64,000 nt of DNA from UBA965 sp040396955 (GTDB lineage: Bacteria > Chloroflexota > Chloroflexia > Chloroflexales > Roseiflexaceae). Position 1 is the stretch's first letter. Each line of letters starts with the position of its first letter. The notes below the pieces were generated by a model. It searched no databases. It saw nothing but the letters and a program-made list of their open reading frames with translations, and was not told where the DNA came from. Shown here one piece after another: positions 1 to 9,516 of this stretch. The stretch spans positions 168,582 through 232,581 of the forward strand of contig JBBAWX010000003.1 of assembly GCA_040396955.1 (NCBI GenBank), read 5' to 3'. Position numbers and translations under genes: made by a program.

Positions 1-119
1 ACCACCACGCCATTGAGGCGAATCATGGGCAGGGTATGTGGGGCAGCCACAATGGCTGTGTTGTTCAGCACGGGCTGTGGTGATCCAGCGGGGGGATAAA
101 ATGGTAATTCATCACTCAT
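1..119 (-). CDS. Hypothetical protein, N-terminal fragment (gene runs off the window)
   Basis: An open frame starts with ATG at 119 on the minus strand and stays open to the window edge. It is preceded by an AAAGAGA ribosome-binding-like stretch about 7 bases upstream. The 39 or so visible residues begin MSDELPFYPPAGSPQP and are proline-rich, with no signal peptide and no recognisable domain. It is divergent from the M4 protease gene, so the 237-base space between them should hold both promoters. I do not recognise it, and too little is visible to assign a function. Confidence 0.55.
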   Translation of the reverse strand, partial: MSDELPFYPPAGSPQPVLNNTAIVAAPHTLPMIRLNGVV

Positions 120-356
120 GATATGTCTCTTTCTGCAGTGTTGGTGACGGTGCGGTCCCGCCGGCACTACATGGTGTATTATCCAAAGTCGGCTGGGTAC
201 TGTCAATGAATGACACAGAAATCTAATGGAATGTTTACAAGCGATCTCGTTGACTACCTGATTACCTATACATAGTGACATTTTTCAATCTATGTTTTGC
301 TATCATGTTGTGTTACAATCAACATTGCAAGTATACATAAAAAACAGGGGCATCAC

Positions 357-3300
357 ATGAAAAAAAGAGCTTTGCTTTGGCGCCTAGTAATGATTGAATT
401 GCTGTTTGTATTGATATGGCCGGCGCATAGTACTGTTCTTGCCGAAACATCACTCCTTGAACAATTGCAGCAGGCAAATCAATCGGGGCTCATTGTACGC
501 ACCCATTCAGAAACAGGGGCGATTACGTCTTTGCGCATGCCCGATACTTCTATCGAAGTGCCGCAGTTACGTCGGTTTTCAGGTGCCGATGCTAGTGTGA
601 TTGGCCTGACCTTTTTGCGCACCTATGGCGCATTATTTGGGCTTGGACATACCACTGATGGTGTGCGAGAAATCCAACGTGAGCAAGTACCCGCTGGTGG
701 GACAATGCTAAAGTATCAACAGCTGTACCAAGGGGTGCCGATTGTTGCTGGAGAGATTGTGGTCGCTGTGACTGCACAACGGCGAATTCGGAATGTGCAC
801 GCAGAAGTGCTTCCCATTGAGACAAATGCAATCGATACACGCCCACGTATTTCTCGCCAAGATGCACAGTACACTGCTCTGGTGTTGGTGCAACGCCGGC
901 GGCAAGCATCAACTGATCAACTAGTGGTAAGTGAGCCGAGTCTTTGGATTTTCAATCCCAAATTGCTTGGTGGGCCACAGTTGCCACAAACCACACTCAA
1001 TTGGCGCATGGAGGTCACGGGCACGTCCGAGGATGGACGACCGGTGCGTGAATTTGTGCTTGTCAATGCGCATACGGGTACGGTGACCATTCATTTTTCA
1101 CAGATTGCACATGCACTGAGTCAACGCATTTGTGACAACAATAGTGCGCTCGACGCTGATGGTAATCCCGACAACAATTGTGCTTCTGACAAGCAAGCAA
1201 TACGCACCAACAGCCCGACTGATACGGGCAAAGCAGATGTAGACATTGCTTGGGAATTTACCAAAGCAACCTATGACTACTACAAAACCGTGCTTAATCG
1301 TGACAGTATCGACAACAAGGGAATGCAGTTGATTAGTCTGGTGAACTACTGTGTTCCTGGTTTGGGTGGTTGCCCCTACGAGAATGCGTTTTGGGACGGC
1401 GTAATGATGACATATGGTGCAACGTTTGCCAATGCCGACGACGTTGTAGCGCACGAGTTAACCCATGGGGTCACCGAGCGTACTGCAGGGTTGTTTTACT
1501 ACTTTCAATCAGGTGCTATCAATGAGGCTTTGTCAGACATCTTTGGCGAGCTGGTAGACCGGGCGCACGATGGACGCAGTGTTGATGCCAGTGATACACC
1601 GTGGTTGATGGGGGAAGATCTCTCTATTGGGGCAATCCGTGACATGCAAGATCCACCAGCGTTTGGACAGCCCGATAAAATGAGTGCTACGGATTATACA
1701 GCAGATGCAAATATGGATGATAGTGGTGGGGTACACACGAATAGTGGGGTGGCTAATAAAGCAGCCTATCTGCTCATAGTGGGTGATACGTTCAATGGGC
1801 AAACGGTCAGTGCTATCGGTGATACCAAAACCGCGGCGCTTTTTTATGGCACGATGACGCAGTACCTGACGTCGGGGAGTGATTATGCTGATCTTGCAGA
1901 TGCGTTAGCTACGGTCTGTGCCGGGTATGCGCTAGACGGCGTCTTTTCGTTTACGAGTAGTGACTGTAACCAGGTAAATAAAGCGATTTTGGCCACAGAA
2001 ATGACCACTTCACCGCAAAATGCGCCGGCTCCTGAGGCGGCCATGTGTAGTGATATCAATGTGCCCCTGGTATCGTGGTCAGAATCCTTCAACGACAGCA
2101 AATTTTCGTCATGGAAGTCCGCACCTGCCAAGATATGGACCTCGTTTGAGGGATATGCGCCCGATGGGTCGAAAGTACTCTATGGTATCAATCAGGCCAA
2201 GGCTGGGAGTGCCACGATTCAACTAAAGGCCCCCATCCTCATTCCCGAACAAGCATTTCTGCATCTGCAACACTACTACTTGTTTGAATATGATGATAGT
2301 GCATCATATGATGGTGGCTTGATCGAGTATAGTAGCGACGGCAAAAATTGGACGGATGCCGGACCGCTCATTACTACCAACGGCTATTCACAAATTCTCC
2401 ATGTCGGTTCGGACAATCCCATGGGTGGCTCACTGGCTTTTGGAGGGACAAGTAATGGGTATATGAGTTCACGGCTTGATGTAAGTACTTTGGCTGGGCA
2501 AAAGCTGTATTTTCGGTTTCGCATTGTCACTGATGCTGCGGTTGGGTATGACGGTTGGCTCATCGATAACCTCAAACTCTATCAGTGTGTTGACCCCTAC
2601 ACGAACATAGTGCAGTTGGCAGGCAGTGGCAATCATACCTGTGCCACGACCATTGGTAATAGAGTGTTGTGTTGGGGGCAAGGTGATGCTGGTCAGATTG
2701 GGAATGGCACGTTGCTAGATGCACCGAGCGCAACGTTTGTATTGGACAGTAGTTATTTGGCGGTGGCAAGCGTGGTTCCTCCTAGCGCAGGTGGGGAGTT
2801 TGGATGTGCCATACGCACCACCAAACGTGTCGCGTGCTGGGGCGCCAATGCAAGTGGGCAGTTGGGCATTAATACACTGGTCACTAGCGAAACAGCAGCG
2901 ACAGTGCTAATTGATGCCTCAACCCCACTTACCAATGTGGTGGGATTGGCCACTGGCTCCCAACATGCGTGTGCAGTACGTGCCGACTCCTCAGTCTATT
3001 GTTGGGGTGAAAATGGTGCTGGTCAGGTGGGGAATAACACGGAAACAGACCAAAAAGTTGCCGTGCCCGTGCAAAAGAGCGGTGGGATTGCATTGACGGG
3101 TGTGACACAAGTAGTGGCTGGTGCCGATCATACCTGTGCGCTGGTGCGTGATGGCAGTGTGTGGTGCTGGGGCGACAACGGCAGTGGCGAATTAGGGGTG
3201 GGGGCGACACCGCTCAAGAGCGCAGTGGCACTCCCCACAAAAGTGTCGGCAACCAAGATGCTTACCGGTATCCGCACGGTTGCTACAGGAGCGGATGTGA

Positions 3301-3758
3301 GCTGTGCGGTGACCACCAAAGCAGCACTCCTGTGTTGGGGGCGAAATACGGAGGGGCAAATGGGCAACGGTACGTACACCAATGTCTTGTTCCCGACGGC
3401 TCCAAAAATCGGCAAGAAAGCGCTGACGAATGTGACGCAGATTGCGATGGGGCTAGGGAGTCATCTGTGTGCTATTGACACCAGCAAAAACATCTACTGT
3501 TGGGGTGCAAATGCCAATGGGCAACTTGGGCTCAACTCCACAGAGGCCAAGAATGCGCCAACGATGATGAATGCAACGGTCAAAAGCACCCTCGGTACTG
3601 TGGTGAAGATAACGACTGGTTTGACGCATACGTGCGCACTGAACGCTCAACTGGCCGTGTACTGCTGGGGAGATAATAGCAACGGTCAGCTCGGTGATGA
3701 TTCAGGAGTGGATTCAAGCTTGTTGCCGGTACGCGTCAGCGTATTAACCGAAATGTAA
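357..3758 (+). CDS. Secreted M4 (thermolysin-family) metalloprotease with C-terminal RCC1 propeller
   Basis: A predicted secreted zinc endopeptidase of 1133 residues. The start at 357 is chosen because an AGGGG site lies just upstream and a typical signal peptide follows (basic start, then a hydrophobic stretch to about residue 30). An upstream in-frame start at 297 would put about 20 extra residues before this signal. After a propeptide region (about 35-250, FTP/PepSY-like) comes the M4 catalytic domain: HELTH zinc motif at 366-370, third ligand E390 in NEALSD (same 24-residue spacing as H142/E166 of thermolysin), and a probable transition-state His at 460. Residues about 580-755 form a MAM/jelly-roll-like domain ending in DGWLIDNLKLY. 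The C-terminus has seven RCC1-type CWG...GQ.GN repeats, the number needed for a seven-bladed propeller. The RCC1 part is probably a binding module, but its ligand is unknown. Confidence 0.9.
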   Translation: MKKRALLWRLVMIELLFVLIWPAHSTVLAETSLLEQLQQANQSGLIVRTHSETGAITSLRMPDTSIEVPQLRRFSGADASVIGLTFLRTYGALFGLGHTTDGVREIQREQVPAGGTMLKYQQLYQGVPIVAGEIVVAVTAQRRIRNVHAEVLPIETNAIDTRPRISRQDAQYTALVLVQRRRQASTDQLVVSEPSLWIFNPKLLGGPQLPQTTLNWRMEVTGTSEDGRPVREFVLVNAHTGTVTIHFSQIAHALSQRICDNNSALDADGNPDNNCASDKQAIRTNSPTDTGKADVDIAWEFTKATYDYYKTVLNRDSIDNKGMQLISLVNYCVPGLGGCPYENAFWDGVMMTYGATFANADDVVAHELTHGVTERTAGLFYYFQSGAINEALSDIFGELVDRAHDGRSVDASDTPWLMGEDLSIGAIRDMQDPPAFGQPDKMSATDYTADANMDDSGGVHTNSGVANKAAYLLIVGDTFNGQTVSAIGDTKTAALFYGTMTQYLTSGSDYADLADALATVCAGYALDGVFSFTSSDCNQVNKAILATEMTTSPQNAPAPEAAMCSDINVPLVSWSESFNDSKFSSWKSAPAKIWTSFEGYAPDGSKVLYGINQAKAGSATIQLKAPILIPEQAFLHLQHYYLFEYDDSASYDGGLIEYSSDGKNWTDAGPLITTNGYSQILHVGSDNPMGGSLAFGGTSNGYMSSRLDVSTLAGQKLYFRFRIVTDAAVGYDGWLIDNLKLYQCVDPYTNIVQLAGSGNHTCATTIGNRVLCWGQGDAGQIGNGTLLDAPSATFVLDSSYLAVASVVPPSAGGEFGCAIRTTKRVACWGANASGQLGINTLVTSETAATVLIDASTPLTNVVGLATGSQHACAVRADSSVYCWGENGAGQVGNNTETDQKVAVPVQKSGGIALTGVTQVVAGADHTCALVRDGSVWCWGDNGSGELGVGATPLKSAVALPTKVSATKMLTGIRTVATGADVSCAVTTKAALLCWGRNTEGQMGNGTYTNVLFPTAPKIGKKALTNVTQIAMGLGSHLCAIDTSKNIYCWGANANGQLGLNSTEAKNAPTMMNATVKSTLGTVVKITTGLTHTCALNAQLAVYCWGDNSNGQLGDDSGVDSSLLPVRVSVLTEM

Positions 3759-3804
3759 GTGACGATATACACATCGGCTTGCCCAGTCGTTGTGGGTGGT
3801 GCAG

Positions 3805-3840
3805 ATTCCCCGCTGCTTGGTTTTCCAAGTGGTGGGGGAT
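3805..3840 (+). terminator. Probable terminator after the M4 protease gene
   Basis: A 16-base-pair stem (3805-3820 with 3825-3840, several G-T pairs) with a TTTT loop lies about 50 bases after the protease stop. It is followed by a T-rich stretch. Confidence 0.55.
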
Positions 3841-3901
3841 GTGTTTTGTGTGCAGAAATACACGGTATGATATGAATTAATCGGCATGACGGAGTATACG
3901 A

Positions 3902-4927
3902 ATGAAACGCCGCATACAAGGAATGATGGGTATTGTGTTGCTTGCAACGCTGTGCTGGTGGCCTGCACCGAGTAATGCCTCGGAGCCGTTGCCCATGATG
4001 CAACGCGGCACGGTTTTACACCGGCCGTTGTCGGTGATGATCGACAATCATGTCGATGCGGTGCCCCAGAGCGGGTTTAACCGGGCGGCAGTCACGTTTG
4101 AGGCACTTGCTGAAGGTGGGATTACCCGATTCATGCTGGTCTTTCATTCCAACCACACCTTGCCCGATGTGATTGGGCCGGTGCGGAGCACGCGGCTCTA
4201 CTTCGCGCAGTGGGCCATGGGATTTGACGCCATTCACATGCACGCAGGTGGTTCTCCCGAAGGGTTGGCGCTCATCGAATCAAGCACGGAGACGGTGAAT
4301 CTTGATGCACTCTATCGCAGTGGCGGTGCGTATTTTTATCGTTCGAATGTGAACGTGGCTCCCCACAACTTGTACACGGGGGCAGTGCAGTTCTACCAGT
4401 TTTTGTGGGACAAAGGGATTGGCCCCATGTTGCCCGATACCATGGATACCCAGGGAGTGTGGCACCCCACCTACAATCAGGAGTTGGGGTATCTCTACCG
4501 TGGCGACGGAGATGTGGCGCTCCGCCCAGCAGAGATGTCGGTGCGCTATTACTTTTTAAGTGGTGCAACCGGTGCCACCTGGACGTACGATGCCGCGAAT
4601 AACCAGTATGTACGCTGGGTGGCGGGGCGCCCTGCCATAGATGCTGCGGACAACACGCAGATTGCCACCAAAAATCTGATTGTCATGGAGGCAGCCAGCC
4701 AACGCATTGTCGGTGATGAAAAAGGTCGGGTTGATGTGGAATCAATTGGGAGTGGTGCGGCCAAACTTTTCCATGACGGCATGGTGCTTGATGTGATGTG
4801 GCAAAAGGCCGACGCTGGCGCACCGCTGCAGTTTTATTATCTTGATGGTGTCACGGAGGTACGCATGGTCGCCGGTCCAATGTGGATTGCCGTGGTACCG
4901 GATCTAGCACACGTGACGGCGTGGTAG
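3902..4927 (+). CDS. DUF3048 (YerB-like) secreted protein
   Basis: A 341-residue protein with an N-terminal signal sequence (MKRRIQGMMGIVLLATLCWW, cleavage probably near the SNA at residues 24-26). The mature part has the conserved DUF3048 signature: a PLSVMIDN segment, then a GGITRF segment, GPVRSTR and an AG(G)SP segment. A C-terminal beta-rich half follows, as in the B. subtilis YerB family. The molecular function of this family is not established. It is exported and probably acts at the cell surface; no lipobox cysteine is evident. It stands alone between a putative terminator and the TIM-barrel gene 24 bases downstream, and could be cotranscribed with it. Confidence 0.85.
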   Translation: MKRRIQGMMGIVLLATLCWWPAPSNASEPLPMMQRGTVLHRPLSVMIDNHVDAVPQSGFNRAAVTFEALAEGGITRFMLVFHSNHTLPDVIGPVRSTRLYFAQWAMGFDAIHMHAGGSPEGLALIESSTETVNLDALYRSGGAYFYRSNVNVAPHNLYTGAVQFYQFLWDKGIGPMLPDTMDTQGVWHPTYNQELGYLYRGDGDVALRPAEMSVRYYFLSGATGATWTYDAANNQYVRWVAGRPAIDAADNTQIATKNLIVMEAASQRIVGDEKGRVDVESIGSGAAKLFHDGMVLDVMWQKADAGAPLQFYYLDGVTEVRMVAGPMWIAVVPDLAHVTAW

Positions 4928-4951
4928 TCGACACAGCAAAGGAGAACGGAT

Positions 4952-5788
4952 ATGCGTTTAGGTGCTCCCATTGCTAATCAGTGGGGTGAAGATGCGGGTG
5001 CATGGGTGGCTGCGGTTAAACAAAAAGGGTATCGTGCTGCGTATGCGCCCATAGATGAGCAGGCGAGTAGTCACGTGCGGGCGGCTTTTCGCAAGGCAGC
5101 TCAAGCCAATGACATCATCATCGCCGAAGTTGGTGCGTGGAGCAATCCGATGGCCACCGATCCTACGACCCGGCAACAGGCGATTGCGCTGTGTCAGGCG
5201 CGTTTGGCGCTTGCCGACGAGATAGGTGCACGGTGCTGCGTGAATATTGCTGGTTCACGTGGGCGTGAATGGGACGGACCAGATGCGGCCAATTATGCTG
5301 AAGATACGTTTGCGCTGATTGTTGATACCGTGCGGGAAATCATTGATGCGGTGCGCCCGACACAGAGCGTCTACACGCTCGAAACCATGCCATGGATGTA
5401 CCCGGATTCACCGGAAGTCTATGTGCGCCTGATACAGGCCATTGACCGTCCCCAGATGGCGGTGCATTTCGACCCCATCAATCTCATCAACAGTGTGGAG
5501 CGCTTTTATGGGCATCGTGCCTTTATTGCGCATTGTATTGACCTCCTTGGGGGGCATGTGCGGGCTTGTCACATCAAAGACATGGTGATTGAGCGGCCAT
5601 TTGTGGTGGCTTTGCGCGAGTGTGCACCGGGCTTGGGGATGCTCGATTATGCGGCCATCTTGACTCAACTCAACCGTCTCGAACGGGATACTCCCATCAT
5701 GCTTGAGCATCTCACCCATGCCGAACAGTACGATGCGGCGGCAACGTATGTACGTGATGTGGCAACGGCACAGGGGTTGATCGTATAA
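4952..5788 (+). CDS. TIM-barrel sugar phosphate isomerase/epimerase family protein
   Basis: A 278-residue protein of the xylose isomerase-like/AP endonuclease 2 TIM-barrel superfamily. The start is set by an AAAGGAGAA site 7 bases upstream. Motifs expected for the metal-binding barrel are visible: a glutamate on the strand reading YTLETMPW, HFDPINL in the middle, a histidine in CHIKD, and a C-terminal LEHL strand. These supply the usual Glu/Asp/His metal ligands. The substrate cannot be told from sequence; members act on sugars, inosose or hydroxypyruvate. It follows the DUF3048 gene by 24 bases and ends at a strong hairpin. A second member of the superfamily is at 41954. Confidence 0.8.
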   Translation: MRLGAPIANQWGEDAGAWVAAVKQKGYRAAYAPIDEQASSHVRAAFRKAAQANDIIIAEVGAWSNPMATDPTTRQQAIALCQARLALADEIGARCCVNIAGSRGREWDGPDAANYAEDTFALIVDTVREIIDAVRPTQSVYTLETMPWMYPDSPEVYVRLIQAIDRPQMAVHFDPINLINSVERFYGHRAFIAHCIDLLGGHVRACHIKDMVIERPFVVALRECAPGLGMLDYAAILTQLNRLERDTPIMLEHLTHAEQYDAAATYVRDVATAQGLIV

Positions 5789-5812
5789 ACCTACGCGTAG
5801 GTGATACATCAA

Positions 5813-5850
5813 CAATCCCCCCAAGAGTGGTGACACTCTTGGGGGGATTG
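5813..5850. terminator. Bidirectional terminator between convergent genes
   Basis: A perfect 17-base-pair inverted repeat (5813-5829 and 5834-5850) with a GTGA loop lies between the convergent stops at 5788 and 5863. A CCCCCC/GGGGGG run gives a very stable stem. Neither side has a long T run. Confidence 0.75.
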
Positions 5851-5862
5851 TCATGCGGTCTG

Positions 5863-7038
5863 TTAGCCGCGCACAATGGTTTTGACTGCCTCAATGAGGC
5901 GATCTCCGTCGTTTGGCGTATTGTAGGCTTGGATGGCGGTACGGAGGTAGGTGTTGCCCTCCCATTCAACGACGGGGATTTCGATGCCGAACTCTTCCCA
6001 CAGGCGCTGATAGTTGAAGCGTTCGCTACTTTTGGGGACCGGGCAGAGGGCCATCTGATTCCACCACTGCTGGCTTTCATCCGAGATGGGGGTCATCCCG
6101 GTCACTTGCGCAATTTCTTGACGGATGTGTGATGCCAAAGTATGGCAGGCCAAGCGGACTTCCGACCAGTTGTGTTTGTGTTGGAAGGCAATGGCGGCTG
6201 GCACTGCCAACCACGGTGCTGGGTCGTTGGTGCCGACGTTTTCGTAGAGGTTGACAAAGCGTGGCATCTCGTCGATGCGGCGTGACAAGTTCCAGCTACA
6301 GACGAGTGGTTCGAGCAAGTCCTGCTTATCACGGCGGGCATACAAAAAGCCGGCCCCTTTGGGGGCACACAGCCATTTGTGGCAGTTGGCCGCATAAAAA
6401 TCAGGGTCGAGGGCGGTCAAATCGAGATCAATGTGACCGGGCACATGGGCACCATCGATGATGCTGTAGATGCCGGCTTTGCGAGCACGTTTGATGATTT
6501 CGGCAATTGGCAAAATCAGCGCAGTCGCTGAGGTGATATGACTGATTGAGATGGCCTTGGTACGAGGAGTGACTGCAGCCCAGATGCGTTCGACGACGTC
6601 GGCTTCGTTGCTGACGGGCAGGGGAATATCAACGGTGACCAACTTGCCGCCATAGCGATTGAGGTGGTAGTTCCACGTGTTGTTGATGGCCCCATATTCA
6701 TGGTTGGTGGTGAGAATCTCGTCGTCTGGCCCGAAGCGCAACGAGTTGATGACGATGTTCATGCCATAGGTGATATTTGGCACGTAGACGAGGTCATCGG
6801 CATGTGCATGCACGAAGGCCCCGAGTGCTTGGCGGGATTCGGCGAGATGCCCCAAGCGCCGCCGCCCAAAGAAGTGCACTGGTTCGGATTCGAGCTCATC
6901 TTGCCAGTAGCGATAGGCGGCGATGACTTCGCGGGGGCAGGCTCCAAAACTTCCGTGATTGAGGAATGCGATGTCACGGCGCAAGTTGAATTGACTCGCG
7001 ATAGCGGGCAGTGGCAACGACAACGGTGGCGTACTCAT
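5863..7038 (-). CDS. Class V aminotransferase (isopenicillin N epimerase-like, PLP enzyme)
   Basis: A 391-residue fold-type I PLP enzyme. The start is the ATG at 7038, with AGGAG 9 bases upstream; a TTG immediately before it is also in frame. The N-terminus has FLNHGSFG, typical of CefD-like proteins. The middle has the PLP-phosphate/aspartate region (SIIDGAHVPG) and the Schiff-base lysine region CHKWLCAPKGAGFLY. Family members catalyse epimerisation, desulfuration or transamination of amino acids; the real substrate here is unknown. No beta-lactam biosynthesis genes are nearby, so the epimerase name reflects family only. It is downstream of the WD40 gene (20 bases) and may share its transcript. 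Confidence 0.85.
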   Translation of the reverse strand: MSTPPLSLPLPAIASQFNLRRDIAFLNHGSFGACPREVIAAYRYWQDELESEPVHFFGRRRLGHLAESRQALGAFVHAHADDLVYVPNITYGMNIVINSLRFGPDDEILTTNHEYGAINNTWNYHLNRYGGKLVTVDIPLPVSNEADVVERIWAAVTPRTKAISISHITSATALILPIAEIIKRARKAGIYSIIDGAHVPGHIDLDLTALDPDFYAANCHKWLCAPKGAGFLYARRDKQDLLEPLVCSWNLSRRIDEMPRFVNLYENVGTNDPAPWLAVPAAIAFQHKHNWSEVRLACHTLASHIRQEIAQVTGMTPISDESQQWWNQMALCPVPKSSERFNYQRLWEEFGIEIPVVEWEGNTYLRTAIQAYNTPNDGDRLIEAVKTIVRG

Positions 7039-7058
7039 CAATGCTTCTCCTGTGTGTG

Positions 7059-9296
7059 CTATTCCAGACGTAGGCGAAACGAGCCAATATCAACGGGGAT
7101 GGAGGGGTCGTATCCCCGACGATTCCCAGGTGGGGTGCGATTGAGCGCATTCATGAGCTCAAGCCAGCGGCGCTCATCGCCTTTGTAACGGCGTTGCCGG
7201 ACCGCATCGTGAATCCAGGTGCGATCGGCGGGCCGGATATACAGTGGGATGCGCCGAATCAGGTCGTTGACGGCCATATCCCAGATGTGTATGGTGCCAC
7301 TAATGTCAGCGCTTGCCAGTGTACGCCCGTCGTTACTCAAGGTGAGTGCAGTGATGCGATGCTGATGCTTGGTGAGCTCAATCGACTCATAAGACTCGTG
7401 CAGACGCCACAGCGTAATTGTGCCGTTGGTGTTGCCGGCCACAAGCATGCCGCGCTGCGGAATGGCGGTCATCGTGTGTGGGATGCCGTACGGAAGCGGA
7501 ATGTTGGCAAGGAGCTCACCGTTGTAGCTATAACGAATTTGGAAGCCACTGGTTGCAGACCCACTCAGTAGTTGTGCCCCATTGTGCAAAAACACCAACG
7601 GGGCCGTACCAGGATAACTCTGTTGGAGCAAACCGTCCAACACGCGCCAAATGCGCACGATACCGTCGCCGCCGACGGCTGCAATGAGTTCTCCGCTGGG
7701 GCTAAAGACGACGTGTTCGGGCACACATGGCATGCTGAGGCGTGCAAGCGGGTCACCGCGATCAAGCCAACGTGAGAGTGCATCGCCGGCAAGAAGCTCT
7801 CCGCTTGGCATGCGCCAAAGCGTGATGGCATGATCTCGTGGGGTATGCAGGCTGGTATGAAGCGATGGTGCGGCTCCTGAGACTGCGTAGTATTGTTGGT
7901 CGTCACTCACGGTGATGTGCGCAATGCGTGCCCCCGGGGTGCCGATGCTACTCAGGTGACTTCCTTGCATCGACCAAAAGTGGAAAGCGTCTTCGCCACC
8001 GCTCATCACCGTGTCGCTGTCTGCCACAAGATGGAGGGGAGCACGACCGGCAAATTGTTGGGCGATGCGGTGATTTTGCATATCCCAGATGTGAATATTG
8101 CCTACGCTCGCTGCACTACAGAGCCATGCACTATCACGCGAGAATGCCAACGACTTGACCGGCCATTCACGTACCGGTGGCGCAGGGCGCTCACTTCCGT
8201 CATTGACGCGCCAGACAAACACGGCGCCGGTGCCATCGGCCGCAGCCACATGCAGTCCATCAGGACTGAGGGCAAGATGATGAATGCCACGTTGACCAGC
8301 TTGGAAGCTTTGTTGGATCTGTGGTAGTGGTTCGTCACCCGCTAGGCACGTTTCTGAGAATTTGCGCAGGACATCGAGAGGCATGGTCTGATTGCGGCTT
8401 GCTGGCTCCGCAGTCGGGTCGAGATGTACAAGCAATCGCGCCGCCCAGCGAGCCGGGGCATAGCGAGTGACCACGGCCGCAATATGGTGGTTTGCCGGTT
8501 TTTGTAGATGATTGACGGCTTCTTGCCACTGCGCATCGTTGAGATGCGCCACATAGACCAGCGATGGGGGGAGCAGTGGTGGTGCATTGGGTTCGTCGTG
8601 GAGTGCATCGTTGATGCGCTTACGCATTTCGGCATCACTTTGCACATAGGCCTTGACAATCAACGTGCAATCAGGATCAATCGCTCTGAACGCATCGCGT
8701 TGATTGGTAAGGAGCAAGTAGAGGGCCCGAAGACTCATGTCTTCGGGCAGGTAATGGGCCCGCATGGCAATATCGAGGGCGAGTGGCAGTTGTTGCTCGA
8801 TGCCGAGCATACACAGCGCTTGTTTGGCGTCGTTCCGTTGTAGGGCGAGCAGGCTACGCCGAGCCCGTTGCGCAATGGTTTGATTGCGATCGCCAGTGGC
8901 GAGCAGTAGCGCTGGGATGAGACCAGGGCGTGCCTGAACCAGCACTTCAAGTTGCCCGATGTGCAGGGCACTTAGCACGCGAGCATCGGGGGGGGCATTT
9001 GCGATCCAGCCATGTTGTGAAATCAAACGTCCGAGCGTGGGATGGCGGGTGAGCGCCCACACGGTGCAGATGATGTTGATGTGGCGCCAATCGGCATGCA
9101 TCGACAACGCGGTACTTGCTGCTTGTGCGGCGTCGCTATCGGTGCCACTCATGATGGCATCCATGAGCACATCGAGTGAGCGCAGGGAGGCATCCTTGGC
9201 TAGGGCATTGGCCGCACGTAAGCGGCGTGTACGGCGGAGCAGATGGGTATTGCCACTCAGTGCTGCTTGGCGTTTGAGGAGTTGCTTCACATCCAT
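7059..9296 (-). CDS. WD40-repeat protein with HEAT-like N-terminal half
   Basis: About 745 residues. I start it at the ATG at 9296 (MDVKQLLKRQ); a TTG at 9317 would add seven residues and neither has a strong ribosome site. The first half (to about 330) is alpha-helical and rich in Ala/Leu/Arg, resembling HEAT/ARM-like repeats. The second half carries at least six WD40 units, seen as LALSPDG...VFVWR, LAFSRDS...IHIWD, VVFSPSGE...VRIWR and LTLSNDGRTLASAD...IHIWD, enough for one propeller. No catalytic domain, signal peptide or membrane segment is evident. It is probably a cytoplasmic scaffold, but its partners are unknown. It lies 20 bases upstream of the class V aminotransferase gene. Confidence 0.8.
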   Translation of the reverse strand: MDVKQLLKRQAALSGNTHLLRRTRRLRAANALAKDASLRSLDVLMDAIMSGTDSDAAQAASTALSMHADWRHINIICTVWALTRHPTLGRLISQHGWIANAPPDARVLSALHIGQLEVLVQARPGLIPALLLATGDRNQTIAQRARRSLLALQRNDAKQALCMLGIEQQLPLALDIAMRAHYLPEDMSLRALYLLLTNQRDAFRAIDPDCTLIVKAYVQSDAEMRKRINDALHDEPNAPPLLPPSLVYVAHLNDAQWQEAVNHLQKPANHHIAAVVTRYAPARWAARLLVHLDPTAEPASRNQTMPLDVLRKFSETCLAGDEPLPQIQQSFQAGQRGIHHLALSPDGLHVAAADGTGAVFVWRVNDGSERPAPPVREWPVKSLAFSRDSAWLCSAASVGNIHIWDMQNHRIAQQFAGRAPLHLVADSDTVMSGGEDAFHFWSMQGSHLSSIGTPGARIAHITVSDDQQYYAVSGAAPSLHTSLHTPRDHAITLWRMPSGELLAGDALSRWLDRGDPLARLSMPCVPEHVVFSPSGELIAAVGGDGIVRIWRVLDGLLQQSYPGTAPLVFLHNGAQLLSGSATSGFQIRYSYNGELLANIPLPYGIPHTMTAIPQRGMLVAGNTNGTITLWRLHESYESIELTKHQHRITALTLSNDGRTLASADISGTIHIWDMAVNDLIRRIPLYIRPADRTWIHDAVRQRRYKGDERRWLELMNALNRTPPGNRRGYDPSIPVDIGSFRLRLE

Positions 9297-9516
9297 GCCA
9301 TCATCCCATCGTCGCAATATGTAGCAGTTTCATCGTATCGTACAACAGACAGGCGCTCGTGCGGTGTTGGCGCGCTTGGCTTGCCTGGTGTCGGTTTGTA
9401 CCGGTCGTGTGAAATCAAACTTCGTACCGCTATCATACCAGCACACCACTGGTTGTCGTCTATGTGAAAGCCTGGCCCAGAACGGGCAACCGCGGCTATC
9501 TCGCTTGTTGTGGGTG

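Noticed and set aside
2600..3720. Tandem repeats resembling a repeat array (possible CRISPR)
   Set aside because: The repeats are in frame and encode RCC1 units of about 50 residues with variable DNA sequence; there is no constant short repeat with spacers.
5863..7038. Beta-lactam biosynthesis via isopenicillin N epimerase
   Set aside because: Only the class V aminotransferase family is supported; no synthetase or synthase genes occur in the window.
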